A stretch of DNA of 64,000 bases from Paenimyroides viscosum (GCF_003858535.1 NZ_RQTJ01000005.1:34151-98150); one strand, 5' to 3'. Shown: positions 36,842-46,302, counted from the stretch's first letter. Notes: generated by a model from the sequence alone, not told the origin. Translations and numbers: made by a program.

Positions 36842-38119
36842 TTATGATGCTTCTTTAACATCAGAAGGTTCATCTTCTTTTAAAACTTTTTTAGCAACTT
36901 TACCAACAGTTAATCCTTGTACAACAATGGAGAACAGAACTACGATATAGGTAACTTCTAACAAAACATCTTTTATATCGCCAACCGAATTAGGTATACT
37001 CATAACCAATGCAATAGAAACTCCGCCACGAATTCCGCCCCAAACCATGGTTGTTAACGATCCTTTAGAATAAGTGTTTTTTCTTAAAATAGTCGATGCA
37101 GGAATAAAAATAGCCAATGTTCGTGCCAATAAACAAATGAAAATTGCAATAACACCTAACAGTAATTGTTCCTGTAAATCGGGTAACATTAATAATTCAA
37201 ATCCAATGAAAAGGAATAAAATGGCATTTAAAATCTCATCGATTAATTCCCAGAATTTGCTTAAATAATCGCGTGTGGTTTCGCTCATTGCAGCGGTTTT
37301 TCCAAAATTCCCGATAATTAATCCGGCTATAACCATGGCAAGTGGCGATGAAAAATGCAGTTGTTTCGCAATTAAAAATCCGCCCATTACAATTGATAAC
37401 GTAATAAGAACCGATACTTTATAATCATCGATCTTTTTCATAACGTTGCTTGCGGTAAATCCTAACAGAGCTCCCAATAAAATTCCTCCACCGGCTTCCA
37501 GTAAAAACAGTTTTGAGATTGATCCAAAGGTAGCATCAAAATTAACATCGGTTGCCATTTTTAATACAACAGCAAACATTACTACGGCAACACCATCGTT
37601 AAAAAGTGATTCGCCTGTAATTTTTGTTTCGATCATTTTTGGAACCTTCGCTTCCTTCAAAATTCCTAAAACAACAATAGGATCGGTTGGCGAAATTAAT
37701 GTTCCAAACAGCAAACAATATATAAAAGGAATTTGCAAACCTAACATTGGAGCAACCATATAAAACAAACCTGCAATTATTAAAGCAGACAAAACTACAC
37801 TTACAGACGCATACGTTAATATGGGCCATTTATGTTCGCGTAAATCAGATATATTAATATGTAATGCACCAGCAAACAGTAAAAAATTTAACATGGCCCC
37901 CATTAGAATTTCGGTAAAATCGAACGCGCGAATTAGTTCAAAAAACTCTTTAGTGGTATCGGGAAAATATTGATCGCCCAACAAACGAATTGCTACCGAA
38001 ACTAGCATGGCAATAATCATGATACCTATGGTACCAGGTAATTTTAAAAAACGAACATTCAAATAGGCAAAAATCGAGGCAAGTACTATTAAAACTGAAA
38101 ACGTGTAATATAATTCCAT
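36842..38119 (-). CDS. Cation:proton antiporter, CPA1/NhaP-like
   Basis: 425 residues with about 12-13 transmembrane helices. Conserved antiporter blocks are SPTDPIVVLGILKE and ESLFNDGVAVVMFAVV (ion-binding acidic residues), and MVWGGIRGGVSIALVMSIP near the C-terminus. It exchanges Na+ (or K+) for H+ across the inner membrane for pH and salt homeostasis; ion preference is not deducible. The short acidic tail (LKEDEPSDVKEAS) is cytosolic. Confidence 0.92.
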   Translation of the reverse strand: MELYYTFSVLIVLASIFAYLNVRFLKLPGTIGIMIIAMLVSVAIRLLGDQYFPDTTKEFFELIRAFDFTEILMGAMLNFLLFAGALHINISDLREHKWPILTYASVSVVLSALIIAGLFYMVAPMLGLQIPFIYCLLFGTLISPTDPIVVLGILKEAKVPKMIETKITGESLFNDGVAVVMFAVVLKMATDVNFDATFGSISKLFLLEAGGGILLGALLGFTASNVMKKIDDYKVSVLITLSIVMGGFLIAKQLHFSSPLAMVIAGLIIGNFGKTAAMSETTRDYLSKFWELIDEILNAILFLFIGFELLMLPDLQEQLLLGVIAIFICLLARTLAIFIPASTILRKNTYSKGSLTTMVWGGIRGGVSIALVMSIPNSVGDIKDVLLEVTYIVVLFSIVVQGLTVGKVAKKVLKEDEPSDVKEAS

Positions 38120-38169
38120 AAAAATGTATTTACTGCAAATTTACAATTTTATGCCTTTTTATATGATGA

Positions 38170-39537
38170 TTACAGAAATTTAAAGAATCTTTTTAATAAC
38201 TTAAATTTGCTTTGAGTGTATGGTGGATATTTTAATTCATTGTCGTACCACGTTTTTCGATACACAATTGCTTTGGTTTGCGAAAAAGCTTTAAGGCTGA
38301 ATTTACCATGATAATTTCCAAAACCGCTTGCATCTATTCCTCCAAATGGTACTCTGCCATTTACAATGTGCGATAAACAGTCGTTAACACACGCGCCACC
38401 GTATTTACAGTGATTTAATAGTGTTTGAATTTCGGTAGTATCATCACCAAAAACATAAAAAGCCAACGGTTTATCGTTTTCATGATTATAGGCAATAATT
38501 TCGTTTAGGTGGTTGTAATTTACAATAGGTAACACAGGACCAAATATTTCATTTTGCATGACCTCATCATTCAAATCATTAATTTTAATCAGTGTTGGTG
38601 AAATATATCGTTTTTTAGAATTGGTTTGTCCGCCAATTAAAACATTACCGCTTAAAATATAGTTTTTTATTCGGTGAAAATGTTTTTCGTTGATAATTCG
38701 TGCAAAGTATGACGATGCTTCGGGCTCTTCTCCATAAAATGTTTCCACGACTTTTTTCATTTCGGCAATAAACTGTTTTTCTACTTTTGAATGGATGAAT
38801 ATAAAATCGGGCGCAATACAGGTTTGTCCGGCATTTACAAATTTACCAAAAGCAATGCGTTTTGCTGCTAGCGGAATATTAGTGCTTGGCGTAACAATAC
38901 AAGGCGATTTTCCGCCTAATTCTAGAACAACTGGTGTTAAAGTTTTAGCTGCTGCCTGATGTACGATTTTTCCTACCGAAGTACTTCCTGTGAAAAAAAT
39001 CTTATCAAATTTATGATGTAAAAGTTCGGTTGTTTCTTCCACACCACCTTGAATTACTTGTATAAAATCACCACTAAAGTATTGGTTAATTAGTTTAAAA
39101 ATTAAATTACTGGTATGTGGTGTAAGTTCTGATGGTTTTAAAACTACGCAATTCCCGGCTGCCAAAGCTGCAAGTACAGGTTGCAAAGACAACAATAAAG
39201 GATAGTTCCAAGGTGAAATAATTAAAACAACTCCGTAAGGTTGATACGCAATTGTTTCTTTTGATGGAAAATTTAATATGCTTGGAAACACCGTTTTAGG
39301 TTTCACCCAACTTTTTAAGTGCTTTTTAAAGAAATTCAATTCTTTTTGTAGCATCACAATTTCGGTAATTAGGGTTTCAAACTCAGGTTTATTAAAATCG
39401 GCTTTTAAAGCTTCTATAATTTCACCTTTATGGTTATCTAGCAAATGCTGAAACTGTTGTAAACAAGCTTTTCTATGTTCTAGACTTAGTGTTTTTCCTG
39501 TATAAAAAAAGTTACGTAAATGTTGTATGTTTTCCAA
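38170..39537 (-). CDS. NAD(P)-dependent aldehyde dehydrogenase (class 3-like)
   Basis: 455 residues. The NAD-binding FTGSTSVGKIVHQAAAK, general-base glutamate in LELGGKSP and nucleophile C in NAGQTCIAPDF are intact, as is the EIFGPVLPI block. The C-terminal tail (SKFKLLKRFFKFL) is hydrophobic and basic as in class-3/fatty aldehyde dehydrogenases, which may associate with membranes. Substrate is probably a long-chain or aromatic aldehyde. Located 50 bases downstream of the antiporter start on the same strand. Confidence 0.92.
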   Translation of the reverse strand: MENIQHLRNFFYTGKTLSLEHRKACLQQFQHLLDNHKGEIIEALKADFNKPEFETLITEIVMLQKELNFFKKHLKSWVKPKTVFPSILNFPSKETIAYQPYGVVLIISPWNYPLLLSLQPVLAALAAGNCVVLKPSELTPHTSNLIFKLINQYFSGDFIQVIQGGVEETTELLHHKFDKIFFTGSTSVGKIVHQAAAKTLTPVVLELGGKSPCIVTPSTNIPLAAKRIAFGKFVNAGQTCIAPDFIFIHSKVEKQFIAEMKKVVETFYGEEPEASSYFARIINEKHFHRIKNYILSGNVLIGGQTNSKKRYISPTLIKINDLNDEVMQNEIFGPVLPIVNYNHLNEIIAYNHENDKPLAFYVFGDDTTEIQTLLNHCKYGGACVNDCLSHIVNGRVPFGGIDASGFGNYHGKFSLKAFSQTKAIVYRKTWYDNELKYPPYTQSKFKLLKRFFKFL

Positions 39538-39667
39538 AGCGAATCATTTTTATTGAAATTATAAAAATTATGACAACTGACTCTAAACTTTAAATAAAAA
39601 TATTGTAAAAATACCGTTAATTTTTTATAAGTTCGAATTGAATAAAAAGCATCAATTTAATTAAAAA

Positions 39668-40113
39668 ATGGAAAAGCCCACAACTATAAAAGAATACCTT
39701 GCACAAGTAACTATAGAAAGACAATTGGCGTTTAATATGAAACCATTAAAATGAATCTTCCTAAAGGATTCGAAGAACAATTTATTTATGACAACATTGG
39801 TTTTGTAGTACCTAAAAGTATTTATCCGGCAGGTTATCACTGTACGCCAGAACTGCCTTTGCCTTTTATAAACATTGCATCACAAAAAAGTCATATCGCC
39901 TTATATCACATGGGTATTTATATGATGCCGCAAGTGCATGATTGGTTTGTAAACGAGTATCCAAAGCAGAGCAAACGCAAGTTAGATATGGGTAAAAGTT
40001 GTATTCGCTTTAAGAAACCAGACGATATTCCGTTTGATCTTATTACAGAATTAATTCAAAAAATATCTGCAGAAGAGTATATAAACACATACGAATCGCT
40101 CTTAAAAAAATAA
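39668..40113 (+). pseudogene. DUF1801 protein gene, apparently frameshifted near the N-terminus
   Basis: The first frame from ATG 39668 encodes MEKPTTIKEYLAQVTIERQL(AFNMKPLK) and stops at TGA 39752-39754. The next frame starts at ATG 39751 and encodes MNLPKGFEEQFIYDNIGFVV ... LDMGKSCIRFKKPDDIP to 40113. DUF1801 proteins normally join these two parts (EEYLAxLPxxR ... NLPKGxEE). One base missing in the AAAA run before ATGAATC would explain the split. Alternatively the downstream 120-residue frame alone may be made. DUF1801 function is unknown. Confidence 0.7.
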
Positions 40114-40190
40114 ACAAACTTGCCATAAGACAAGTTCATTTGCTTATTGGTGTTTTAACTTTGAATAAATTAACTCTAAAAACTAAAATC

Positions 40191-40634
40191 ATGGCAAAAA
40201 TTCATGCTTACTTAAACTTTAACGGAAATTGCGAAGAAGCATTTCTTTTTTACGAAAAAGTATTCAAATCTAAAAATATTGGTATGTACCGTTTCGGAGA
40301 TATGCCTGCCGATCCTAACTTTCCAATAAACGAAGAAGACAAGAAAAAAATTATGCATACTGCTATAATGGTTAACGATAGTACCATGATTATGGGATCG
40401 GACTGTTTAGAAAACTTCGGGCATAAATTAACCTTAGGCAATAGCACTTATGTTATGTTGGATACTGATACAGCCAAAGAAGCTAAAGACTTATATGCGG
40501 CTTTAAGTGAAAACGCCATGAAAATGGAAATGGAATTGGGCGAGCAGTTTTGGGCAGAATTATATGCATCGTTTCAAGATCAGTTCGGTATTTATTGGAT
40601 GATTCATTTTGAAGGAAATAAAAAAATGGAGTAA
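40191..40634 (+). CDS. VOC/PhnB-like glyoxalase-fold protein
   Basis: 147 residues from ATG 40191 (MAKIHAYLNFNGNCEEAFLF); an upstream in-frame ATG would add an unlikely leader. The domain has the paired beta-alpha-beta-beta-beta pattern of 3-demethylubiquinone methyltransferase-like (PhnB) proteins: F-Y-x-x-V-F near the start, MHTAIMVNDSTMIMGSD in the middle and QFGIYWMIHF at the end. Members bind small ligands or metals, often with unknown substrate. Lies 18 bases before the SRPBCC gene; likely one transcript. Confidence 0.85.
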   Translation: MAKIHAYLNFNGNCEEAFLFYEKVFKSKNIGMYRFGDMPADPNFPINEEDKKKIMHTAIMVNDSTMIMGSDCLENFGHKLTLGNSTYVMLDTDTAKEAKDLYAALSENAMKMEMELGEQFWAELYASFQDQFGIYWMIHFEGNKKME

Positions 40635-40651
40635 CTATTAAAATTTATACT

Positions 40652-41173
40652 ATGAAATTTTTAAAATACGCACTTTTTACCGTTTTAGGAATAATAGCTT
40701 TATTATTAATTGCTGCCGCTGTTCTACCTAAAACATTTCATGCAGAAGGATCTGTAGTAATTAACAAACCCAATGCAGAAGTTTTTAATTATGTAAAACA
40801 CATTAAAAATCAGGAGAATTTTGGAGTTTGGTTTGATGCTGATCCCAATATTAAAACAACTTTAGAAGGAACCGATGGAACAGAAGGTTTTAAATACAGC
40901 TGGACAAGTGAAAAAGTTGGAAATGGTTCACAGGTAATCACAAACATTGAAGAAAACAAACGCGTTGATATCGATTTGTTTTTAATGGACAGCACCGAAC
41001 CGGCAAAATCGTTTTTTACTACAGAAGAAGTTAGCGCAAACGAAACCAAAGTTCGTTGGGTGGTTGATGGCGAAATGCCTTATCCGTTTAACCTAATGGG
41101 GCTTTTTTACGATATGAACAAAGATTTTCAACAAGGAACCGCTAATTTAAAAGCTGTTTTAGAAAAGCAGTAA
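40652..41173 (+). CDS. SRPBCC-family protein (polyketide cyclase/START-like)
   Basis: 173 residues. An N-terminal membrane helix (FLKYALFTVLGIIALLLIAA) anchors a START-like domain that begins EGSVVINKPNAEVFNYVKHI and ends QQGTANLKAVLEK. Such domains bind hydrophobic ligands in a deep cavity. It shares strand and a short gap with the VOC gene at 40191. Confidence 0.8.
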   Translation: MKFLKYALFTVLGIIALLLIAAAVLPKTFHAEGSVVINKPNAEVFNYVKHIKNQENFGVWFDADPNIKTTLEGTDGTEGFKYSWTSEKVGNGSQVITNIEENKRVDIDLFLMDSTEPAKSFFTTEEVSANETKVRWVVDGEMPYPFNLMGLFYDMNKDFQQGTANLKAVLEKQ

Positions 41174-41181
41174 ACCAATAT

Positions 41182-41232
41182 TAAAAAAAGCAAAAAACCT
41201 GTAAATTAATTTACAGGTTTTTTGCTTTTTTT
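41182..41232. terminator. Bidirectional terminator between convergent genes
   Basis: A long perfect palindrome, AAAAAAGCAAAAAACCTGTA and its complement, centred at TAATTA. It serves the SRPBCC gene (plus) and the T9SS gene (minus). Confidence 0.85.
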
Positions 41233-41235
41233 AAT

Positions 41236-42231
41236 TTATTTCTTAACCAGCTTTTTAACCGCTATGCCTTCATTGGTTCGCAAATGCAGCATATACGTAC
41301 CGCTTGCCAAGTTTTCTACGCTTAGGTGTATTTGGGTTTCTTCATTGAAATTTTGCGTGTTTAATTGTTTACCTACAACATCGTAAATTGTTACTTGTTG
41401 AACAACCATATTTTCGCTGTTGGTAATATTAATCACATTGGTTGCTGGGTTTGGGTACAAATTAAATTTTGCTGCCAACTTTTCGTTGGTACTTAATATA
41501 TACGAAGGCAATGTTTGCAATGCAGAAATTTTAATGTTATCTAATTTAACAACTGATGATGAATTTAGACTACCTGCGCTAAAATATACATTTTCAGGCA
41601 TTCTGTTATGGGCAAAAGTATCTGCTTTTTGAAGGTTTAATGTTGGTATATAAAAATACACATTTTTAGTATTGTAATCTATAAACATTTCTACTTTAAT
41701 CCAATTATTAAAAGGATAAGGGTCTGTGTTATAATTTTTTAAAATGATATTTTTATTTGAAATTGAATTCCAATAATTTGCCACAATACGTTTTTGAGTA
41801 GATTGAAAAGCTATATTTATTAATGAAGGCCCTTGACTTAAAACACTACCTCCTACAACAAAATTATCAGTTCCATAGAATTCGTACTCAAACTTTAAAA
41901 TATTATTACCAACCGTGCGGTTGTTCCATAAAACATCTATAATACCATAATCTTGACTAAAAGTAAGTCCCCCAACAGTAGAAACACCATTAGATGTTAT
42001 AATTAGCACATTACCTTTACCCGCCTCTGGTGTAACCATTGCACTACCAAGCACGGGAGGTGTTATACCAGAGTACCATCCCCCTTGTTGGGGTGTGGTG
42101 CTGGTATAATTGTTTATTAAATGCCCAGCGGGATAATTGTTAAAATCTTCTTCAAATAAAGCCTGTGCTTTTAAAGTTGTACCAGACCCTAAAAAAAACA
42201 AGCACAAAATAGTGGTAATTAACTTTTTCAT
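41236..42231 (-). CDS. T9SS cargo protein with C-terminal sorting domain (copy 2)
   Basis: 331 residues, paralogue of 29582-30595. Signal peptide MKKLITTILCLFFLGSGTTLKAQ, a beta-sandwich-like domain with DVLWNNRTVGNNILKFEYEF, and a type-A sorting domain (about 255-331: FNLYPNPATNVINI, VTIYDVVGK, LASGTYMLHLRT, KKLVKK). It should be exported by the type IX system. The start lies 9 bases after the stop of the poly-G lipoprotein gene, so the two are co-transcribed and its expression may respond to the switch. Confidence 0.88.
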   Translation of the reverse strand: MKKLITTILCLFFLGSGTTLKAQALFEEDFNNYPAGHLINNYTSTTPQQGGWYSGITPPVLGSAMVTPEAGKGNVLIITSNGVSTVGGLTFSQDYGIIDVLWNNRTVGNNILKFEYEFYGTDNFVVGGSVLSQGPSLINIAFQSTQKRIVANYWNSISNKNIILKNYNTDPYPFNNWIKVEMFIDYNTKNVYFYIPTLNLQKADTFAHNRMPENVYFSAGSLNSSSVVKLDNIKISALQTLPSYILSTNEKLAAKFNLYPNPATNVINITNSENMVVQQVTIYDVVGKQLNTQNFNEETQIHLSVENLASGTYMLHLRTNEGIAVKKLVKK

Positions 42232-42240
42232 AGCAAGATT

Positions 42241-43222
42241 TTAATTGTACGTTAATTTAAGTTCGGAAACCGGATCATTGGTTCCGCCTAAAAATGTTTT
42301 CAGTTCTACTGTGTATGTATAAGTTTGTCCACCTACTGTGTATGTAAACGATTCCACACTAGGATAAGTACCACCTTCTAAAACAATTTCATACGATGGG
42401 TTGCCCGTATTGTAATATAAATTGGCAACACCACCTGCGGGTAAATTAGCGGTATACGGAGTATTTGTCCAATATGCCGCAACATTGGTATCGCATTCAG
42501 CCATAATGTATCCGCTACGCACCACTGCTAATGTTGTTTGGTCTAAAGCTTCCCAATAATAGAAAAACACTTTCCCGTATTTTGACAGCAAATCCTCTTC
42601 CTGTGGTGTGCTTGGTTGGTAAAGTGGTGTCAGTGGTGTAGAAATATCAAAGAAAACACCATTGGGATTGTACAAATTGGTTTGGGCATTGGTAGCTATA
42701 ACGTGGCAATGATCAGCTGAAAAAACCTCTAACCTTACCGTTCCCCAATAGGTTGGAATTCCCGCACCGGTTAAAGTAAAAGGGCGTGCTGGCACAAAAT
42801 TGCCAATTTCGTTACCCGTAGGGTCATATATATTAGGATACATACCAGGAGAAACTGTATTAAAATCTTCTATTGTATTACCTTGATCATCATATTTTCC
42901 ATCAGGAGTGCCGTCATAATACGCCAAGCCTACATAAGGTGTTATTTTAAAATGTAGCATGGCTGGGTTGCCGTTATCACCGGTATGATTTTTATAGTGG
43001 TAAAACATCTCCCTACGTTCTGCTATATCCCAAAAAGATTGGTAACCATCAGCACCTGTGTCAGAAAAAGTAGTCGTACCGCCCGAACCATCGGTGCTAG
43101 AATTAGCTGTTTGCGAGCCATCATCTTGTTGCTCCATGTCGTTAAAAACGCTGTCGGTTGTACACGCTGTAAGGCTTAAGGCAATTACCCCCCCCCCACA
43201 AAATTTTGGTAAATTTTGTCAT
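42241..43222 (-). CDS. Lipoprotein gene with G10 tract in its signal peptide (probable phase-variable, out of frame here)
   Basis: A 298-codon frame (42241-43137) starts at an internal ATG (MEQQDDGSQTANSSTDG) and has no signal. Upstream, ATG 43222 opens MTKFTKILWGG and then a run of ten G (C10 at 43188-43197 on the plus strand). With nine or twelve G the two frames fuse and give MTKFTKILWGGVIALSLTAC, a complete lipoprotein signal leading into TTDSVFNDMEQQD. With the ten G seen, translation stops at 43142-43144 after 26 codons. The body has no recognised domain (QSFWDIAERREMFYHYKN ... DPVSELKLTYN). It likely forms an operon with the T9SS gene below. Confidence 0.8.
43188..43197 (-). repeat. 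Homopolymeric G10 tract (phase-variation element)
   Basis: Ten consecutive C on the plus strand in an otherwise AT-rich region. The tract lies within the predicted signal-peptide codons of the lipoprotein gene, between its start codon and the hydrophobic core. Slipped-strand changes of one base would switch the reading frame. Confidence 0.9.
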
Positions 43223-43366
43223 AAATAATTATTTTTTAATAAAGTTAGATAGTAAATATATTAAAAAATTTAACATGCTGTTAAATAAAACACAAAAATT
43301 AAAAAATACCTGTTTAAATTAACAGCAGAATATCTTAAAAAATAGCCAGGTACTCATTTATCTTAT

Positions 43367-43374
43367 TATTTTTG
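43367..43374 (+). promoter_or_regulatory. -7 promoter box of the GHL10 lipoprotein gene
   Basis: TATTTTTG matches TAnnTTTG and lies 18 bases before ATG 43392. An in-frame GTG that overlaps this box is therefore not the start. The spacer 43223-43366 is A/T-rich and shows nothing else convincing. Confidence 0.6.
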
Positions 43375-43391
43375 TGCATTATTATATTTGT

Positions 43392-44993
43392 ATGAAACTG
43401 AAAGTAAATAAATACTTGGCTTTTATAGCACTAGCCTCTTTATCTTTAATATCGTGTGCGGTACAGCAGCAGCAAAAACCTACAAAAGTTACGGTTGTAA
43501 AAAAATCTGAAGTAGCAATAGAAACCAAAGCACCTTCACAACCTTTAGAACCTACAAAACCAACCACAGCTAACGATTTTAAAATAAATTTACCCGAAGT
43601 TAAACGCGAGTTTCGGGCGGCGTGGATTGCTACCGTTGCCAATATCAACTGGCCAAGCAAGAAAAACCTTTCTACAGAAGAACAAAAAAGAGAAGCAATA
43701 CAATTGCTTGATTTATTACAAGACGCCAATTTTAACGCCGTTGTTTTTCAAGTTCGTCCGTCTGCCGATGCTTTGTACAAAAGTAATTACGAACCTTGGT
43801 CGTACTATTTAACCGGTGAAACAGGCAAAAGTCCTTCACCTTATTACGATCCGTTGGAATTTTGGATCGAAGAAGCCCACAAACGCGGCATGGAACTACA
43901 TGTTTGGCTGAATCCTTATCGTGCACATCATTTAAGCGGTGGATCGGTTAGTAGTGAATCAATGGTTAAAAAATCGCCAAGTAATATCGTAAGACTTAAA
44001 AACGGTATGTATTGGTTTGATCCGGCAAGCATAAAAACACAAGATCACGTTTCAAATGTGGTGAAAGATATTGTATCGCGCTATGATATTGATGCGGTTC
44101 ATTTCGATGATTATTTTTATCCGTATGCATCCTATAACGGTGGTGCCGATTTTCCTGATACTGCTTCATGGAACACTTACAAAAATGCCGATGGATCATT
44201 ATCAAGAGCCGATTGGCGTAGAGATCATGTTAATAAATTCATTGAACGTATCAACAAAGAAATCAAACAAGAAAAACCGTACGTTAAATTTGGTATTAGT
44301 CCGTTTGGAATCTGGAAATCGGGCTATCCATCAGGTGTTGTGGGCTCATCGCAATATGATGAGCTTTATGCCGATGCTAAATTATGGTTGAACAAAGGCT
44401 GGGTTGATTATTTTTCACCTCAATTATACTGGCCGATCAATTCTCAACGTCAGAATTTTCAGGATTTGTTGGAATGGTGGCAAGATGAAAACACCATGAA
44501 CCGACATTTATGGCCTGGTTTGAATACGGTTGAAGTAAAAGCAGCCAACAGATCGACTGAAATTGTAAATCAGATAAAAATTACTTCCAGCGTTTTAAGT
44601 AAAAATAGCGTGGGCGCGATCCATTACAGTGTGGCAGGTTTAACTAACAACAGCGAAATGATTCCCGCACTAAAAAATGGTCCATATAAAGAAAAAGCGT
44701 TGATACCATTGAGTCCGTGGATGAAAATAAATAAAATTGCTATGCCGAATTTAACGGTTAATAATGACAATTCTTCTATAAAAATCGATTGGTCAAGCAG
44801 TAAATTGAACGATGTCTTTCAGTGGATTTTGTACATGCGTTACGATAACGAATGGCAAATTGAGATCCTTCCGAAAAACCAGCTGACTAAAAATATTGCA
44901 CGTTCTAAAAACGGAAAAAACTGCAATACCGTTGCTTTAAAAGCTATTGATCGTTTAGGTAACGAAAGCGATTACGCAGCCAAAAAAATATAA
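43392..44993 (+). CDS. GHL10-family (DUF187) glycoside-hydrolase-like lipoprotein
   Basis: About 533 residues with lipoprotein signal ending LSLISC (C22). The TIM-barrel domain (about residues 70-400) shows EFRAAWIATVANINWPSK, VVFQVRPSADALYKSNYEPW, MELHVWLNPYRAH, AVHFDDYFYPY and SPQLYWPINSQRQNFQDLLE, all typical of family 10-like glycosyl hydrolases. A small fibronectin-like C-terminal region follows (SPWMKINKIAMPNL ... AIDRLGNESDYA). Relatives act on glycans of the cell wall or outside. Start chosen from the promoter position. Confidence 0.9.
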   Translation: MKLKVNKYLAFIALASLSLISCAVQQQQKPTKVTVVKKSEVAIETKAPSQPLEPTKPTTANDFKINLPEVKREFRAAWIATVANINWPSKKNLSTEEQKREAIQLLDLLQDANFNAVVFQVRPSADALYKSNYEPWSYYLTGETGKSPSPYYDPLEFWIEEAHKRGMELHVWLNPYRAHHLSGGSVSSESMVKKSPSNIVRLKNGMYWFDPASIKTQDHVSNVVKDIVSRYDIDAVHFDDYFYPYASYNGGADFPDTASWNTYKNADGSLSRADWRRDHVNKFIERINKEIKQEKPYVKFGISPFGIWKSGYPSGVVGSSQYDELYADAKLWLNKGWVDYFSPQLYWPINSQRQNFQDLLEWWQDENTMNRHLWPGLNTVEVKAANRSTEIVNQIKITSSVLSKNSVGAIHYSVAGLTNNSEMIPALKNGPYKEKALIPLSPWMKINKIAMPNLTVNNDNSSIKIDWSSSKLNDVFQWILYMRYDNEWQIEILPKNQLTKNIARSKNGKNCNTVALKAIDRLGNESDYAAKKI

Positions 44994-44996
44994 ACA

Positions 44997-45539
44997 ATGA
45001 AAACTTATTTAGTTCTTTTACGCGGTGTAAATGTTTCGGGTAAAAACATTATTAAAATGGCAATTTTAAAAGATGTTTTAATTGATAACAACTTTAAAAA
45101 CGTAACAACTTATATACAAAGCGGAAATATTGTTTTAAGTTCTAATTTAGAAAAACATGAAATAGAAACGAAGGTTCAACAACTTATTTACGATCATTTT
45201 CAACTGCAAATTACGGTCTTTTGTTTGGATCTTCAGGAAATGGAAATCGCTTTACAAAACAATCCGTTTAAAGAAAATATTGAACCAAATAAATTGTTTT
45301 TTACCTTTTTAAAAGAAGAGCCTGCTGCTGGTTTATTGGCTGATTTGGAAAAGATTTCATTTGAAAACGATCAGTTTAAGGTAATTGATAAAGTGCTGTA
45401 TTTTTACTTACCAAACGGTATGAGTAATTCTAAATTGAGCAATAATTTCTTCGAGAAAAAACTAAAAGTAACCGCAACGGGCAGAAATTTAAACACCATT
45501 CACAAACTGATTGATCTGGCTAAAAACAACAATAATTAG
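44997..45539 (+). CDS. DUF1697 protein
   Basis: 180 residues starting MKTYLVLLRGVNVSGKNIIK with TTYIQSGNIVLSS, the hallmark N-terminal region of DUF1697. The ending SNNFFEKKLKVTATGRNLNT is also typical. No enzymatic role is established for the family. It begins 3 bases after the GHL10 gene, so the two are co-transcribed. Confidence 0.9.
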   Translation: MKTYLVLLRGVNVSGKNIIKMAILKDVLIDNNFKNVTTYIQSGNIVLSSNLEKHEIETKVQQLIYDHFQLQITVFCLDLQEMEIALQNNPFKENIEPNKLFFTFLKEEPAAGLLADLEKISFENDQFKVIDKVLYFYLPNGMSNSKLSNNFFEKKLKVTATGRNLNTIHKLIDLAKNNNN

Positions 45540-45674
45540 CCGTATTTTGTGTATATCATACTCAAAATGTATAAGTTCATTCAAACTTTATTTGCAAAAA
45601 GCCTTTATTTATGCAGGTTTAAGCTTTGGCATTTTTATTGAATCATTCTTTACACAATTATAAATTTATAAGTT

Positions 45675-46133
45675 ATGAAAAAAAGTATCTTCACACTTTT
45701 TGTTTTGGGTTTAATTATTTCTTGTAATAAAAAAGAATCCGAGACCACTATAAGTGCAGACAACACTGAAATTATTGCTAGCGATACACTTGCAAATATT
45801 AATGACGAGCATAATTCGCAAAATTCTTTAGATTGGAATGGAAGCTACGAGGCAACCTTGCCTTGTGCAGATTGTACTGGAATTAAAACTACAATTACTT
45901 TAATTGATAACGGAACTTTTAATTATGTAGCAGAATATTTAGATAAAGATTATACCGCAAAAGATTCAGGAGATATTATGTGGCATAGCAACGGATCGGT
46001 GGTGCATTTAAAAGGAAAAGACATTAATATAAAGCTAAAAATTGTTGAAAACGGATTGGTTGGTTTGGATACCGAAGGTAACGAAATTGATGGTCCATTA
46101 AAAGAACATTACAACTACAAGAAATTAAATTAA
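45675..46133 (+). CDS. NlpE N-terminal-domain lipoprotein
   Basis: 152 residues with signal MKKSIFTLFVLGLIISC (C17). The NlpE-type domain is DWNGSYEATLPCADCTGIKT with the CxxC pair, followed by TLIDNGTFNYVAEYLDKD and VVHLKGKDINIKL. In E. coli NlpE is an outer-membrane lipoprotein that senses surface contact, copper and lipoprotein-trafficking stress. Here only the N-terminal domain is present, as in many Bacteroidota. Standing alone, so signalling partners are unknown. Confidence 0.85.
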   Translation: MKKSIFTLFVLGLIISCNKKESETTISADNTEIIASDTLANINDEHNSQNSLDWNGSYEATLPCADCTGIKTTITLIDNGTFNYVAEYLDKDYTAKDSGDIMWHSNGSVVHLKGKDINIKLKIVENGLVGLDTEGNEIDGPLKEHYNYKKLN

Positions 46134-46185
46134 TTGATTATCTAGAGTTATATCAAAATAAATTCGACTTTATTCTGTTGACAAA

Positions 46186-46254
46186 CCGTCGCTTCGACTA
46201 ACGAAAACGGAGTGAAGTGTATCGAGAAGTTCTCGACGGGCTCGAACTCACGAA
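46186..46254. repeat. REP-like intergenic repeat (inverted orientation)
   Basis: The reverse complement reads GAGTTCGAGCCCGTCGAGAA then CTTCTCGATACACTTCACTC and TTAGTCGAAGCGACGG, matching the block at 26299-26380 and, less well, 281-383. It lies between convergent genes. Confidence 0.6.
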
Positions 46255-46302
46255 AAGTGAATAAATCCTTTTGTTATAAATTTCACAACAATCAATTAAT
46301 GT

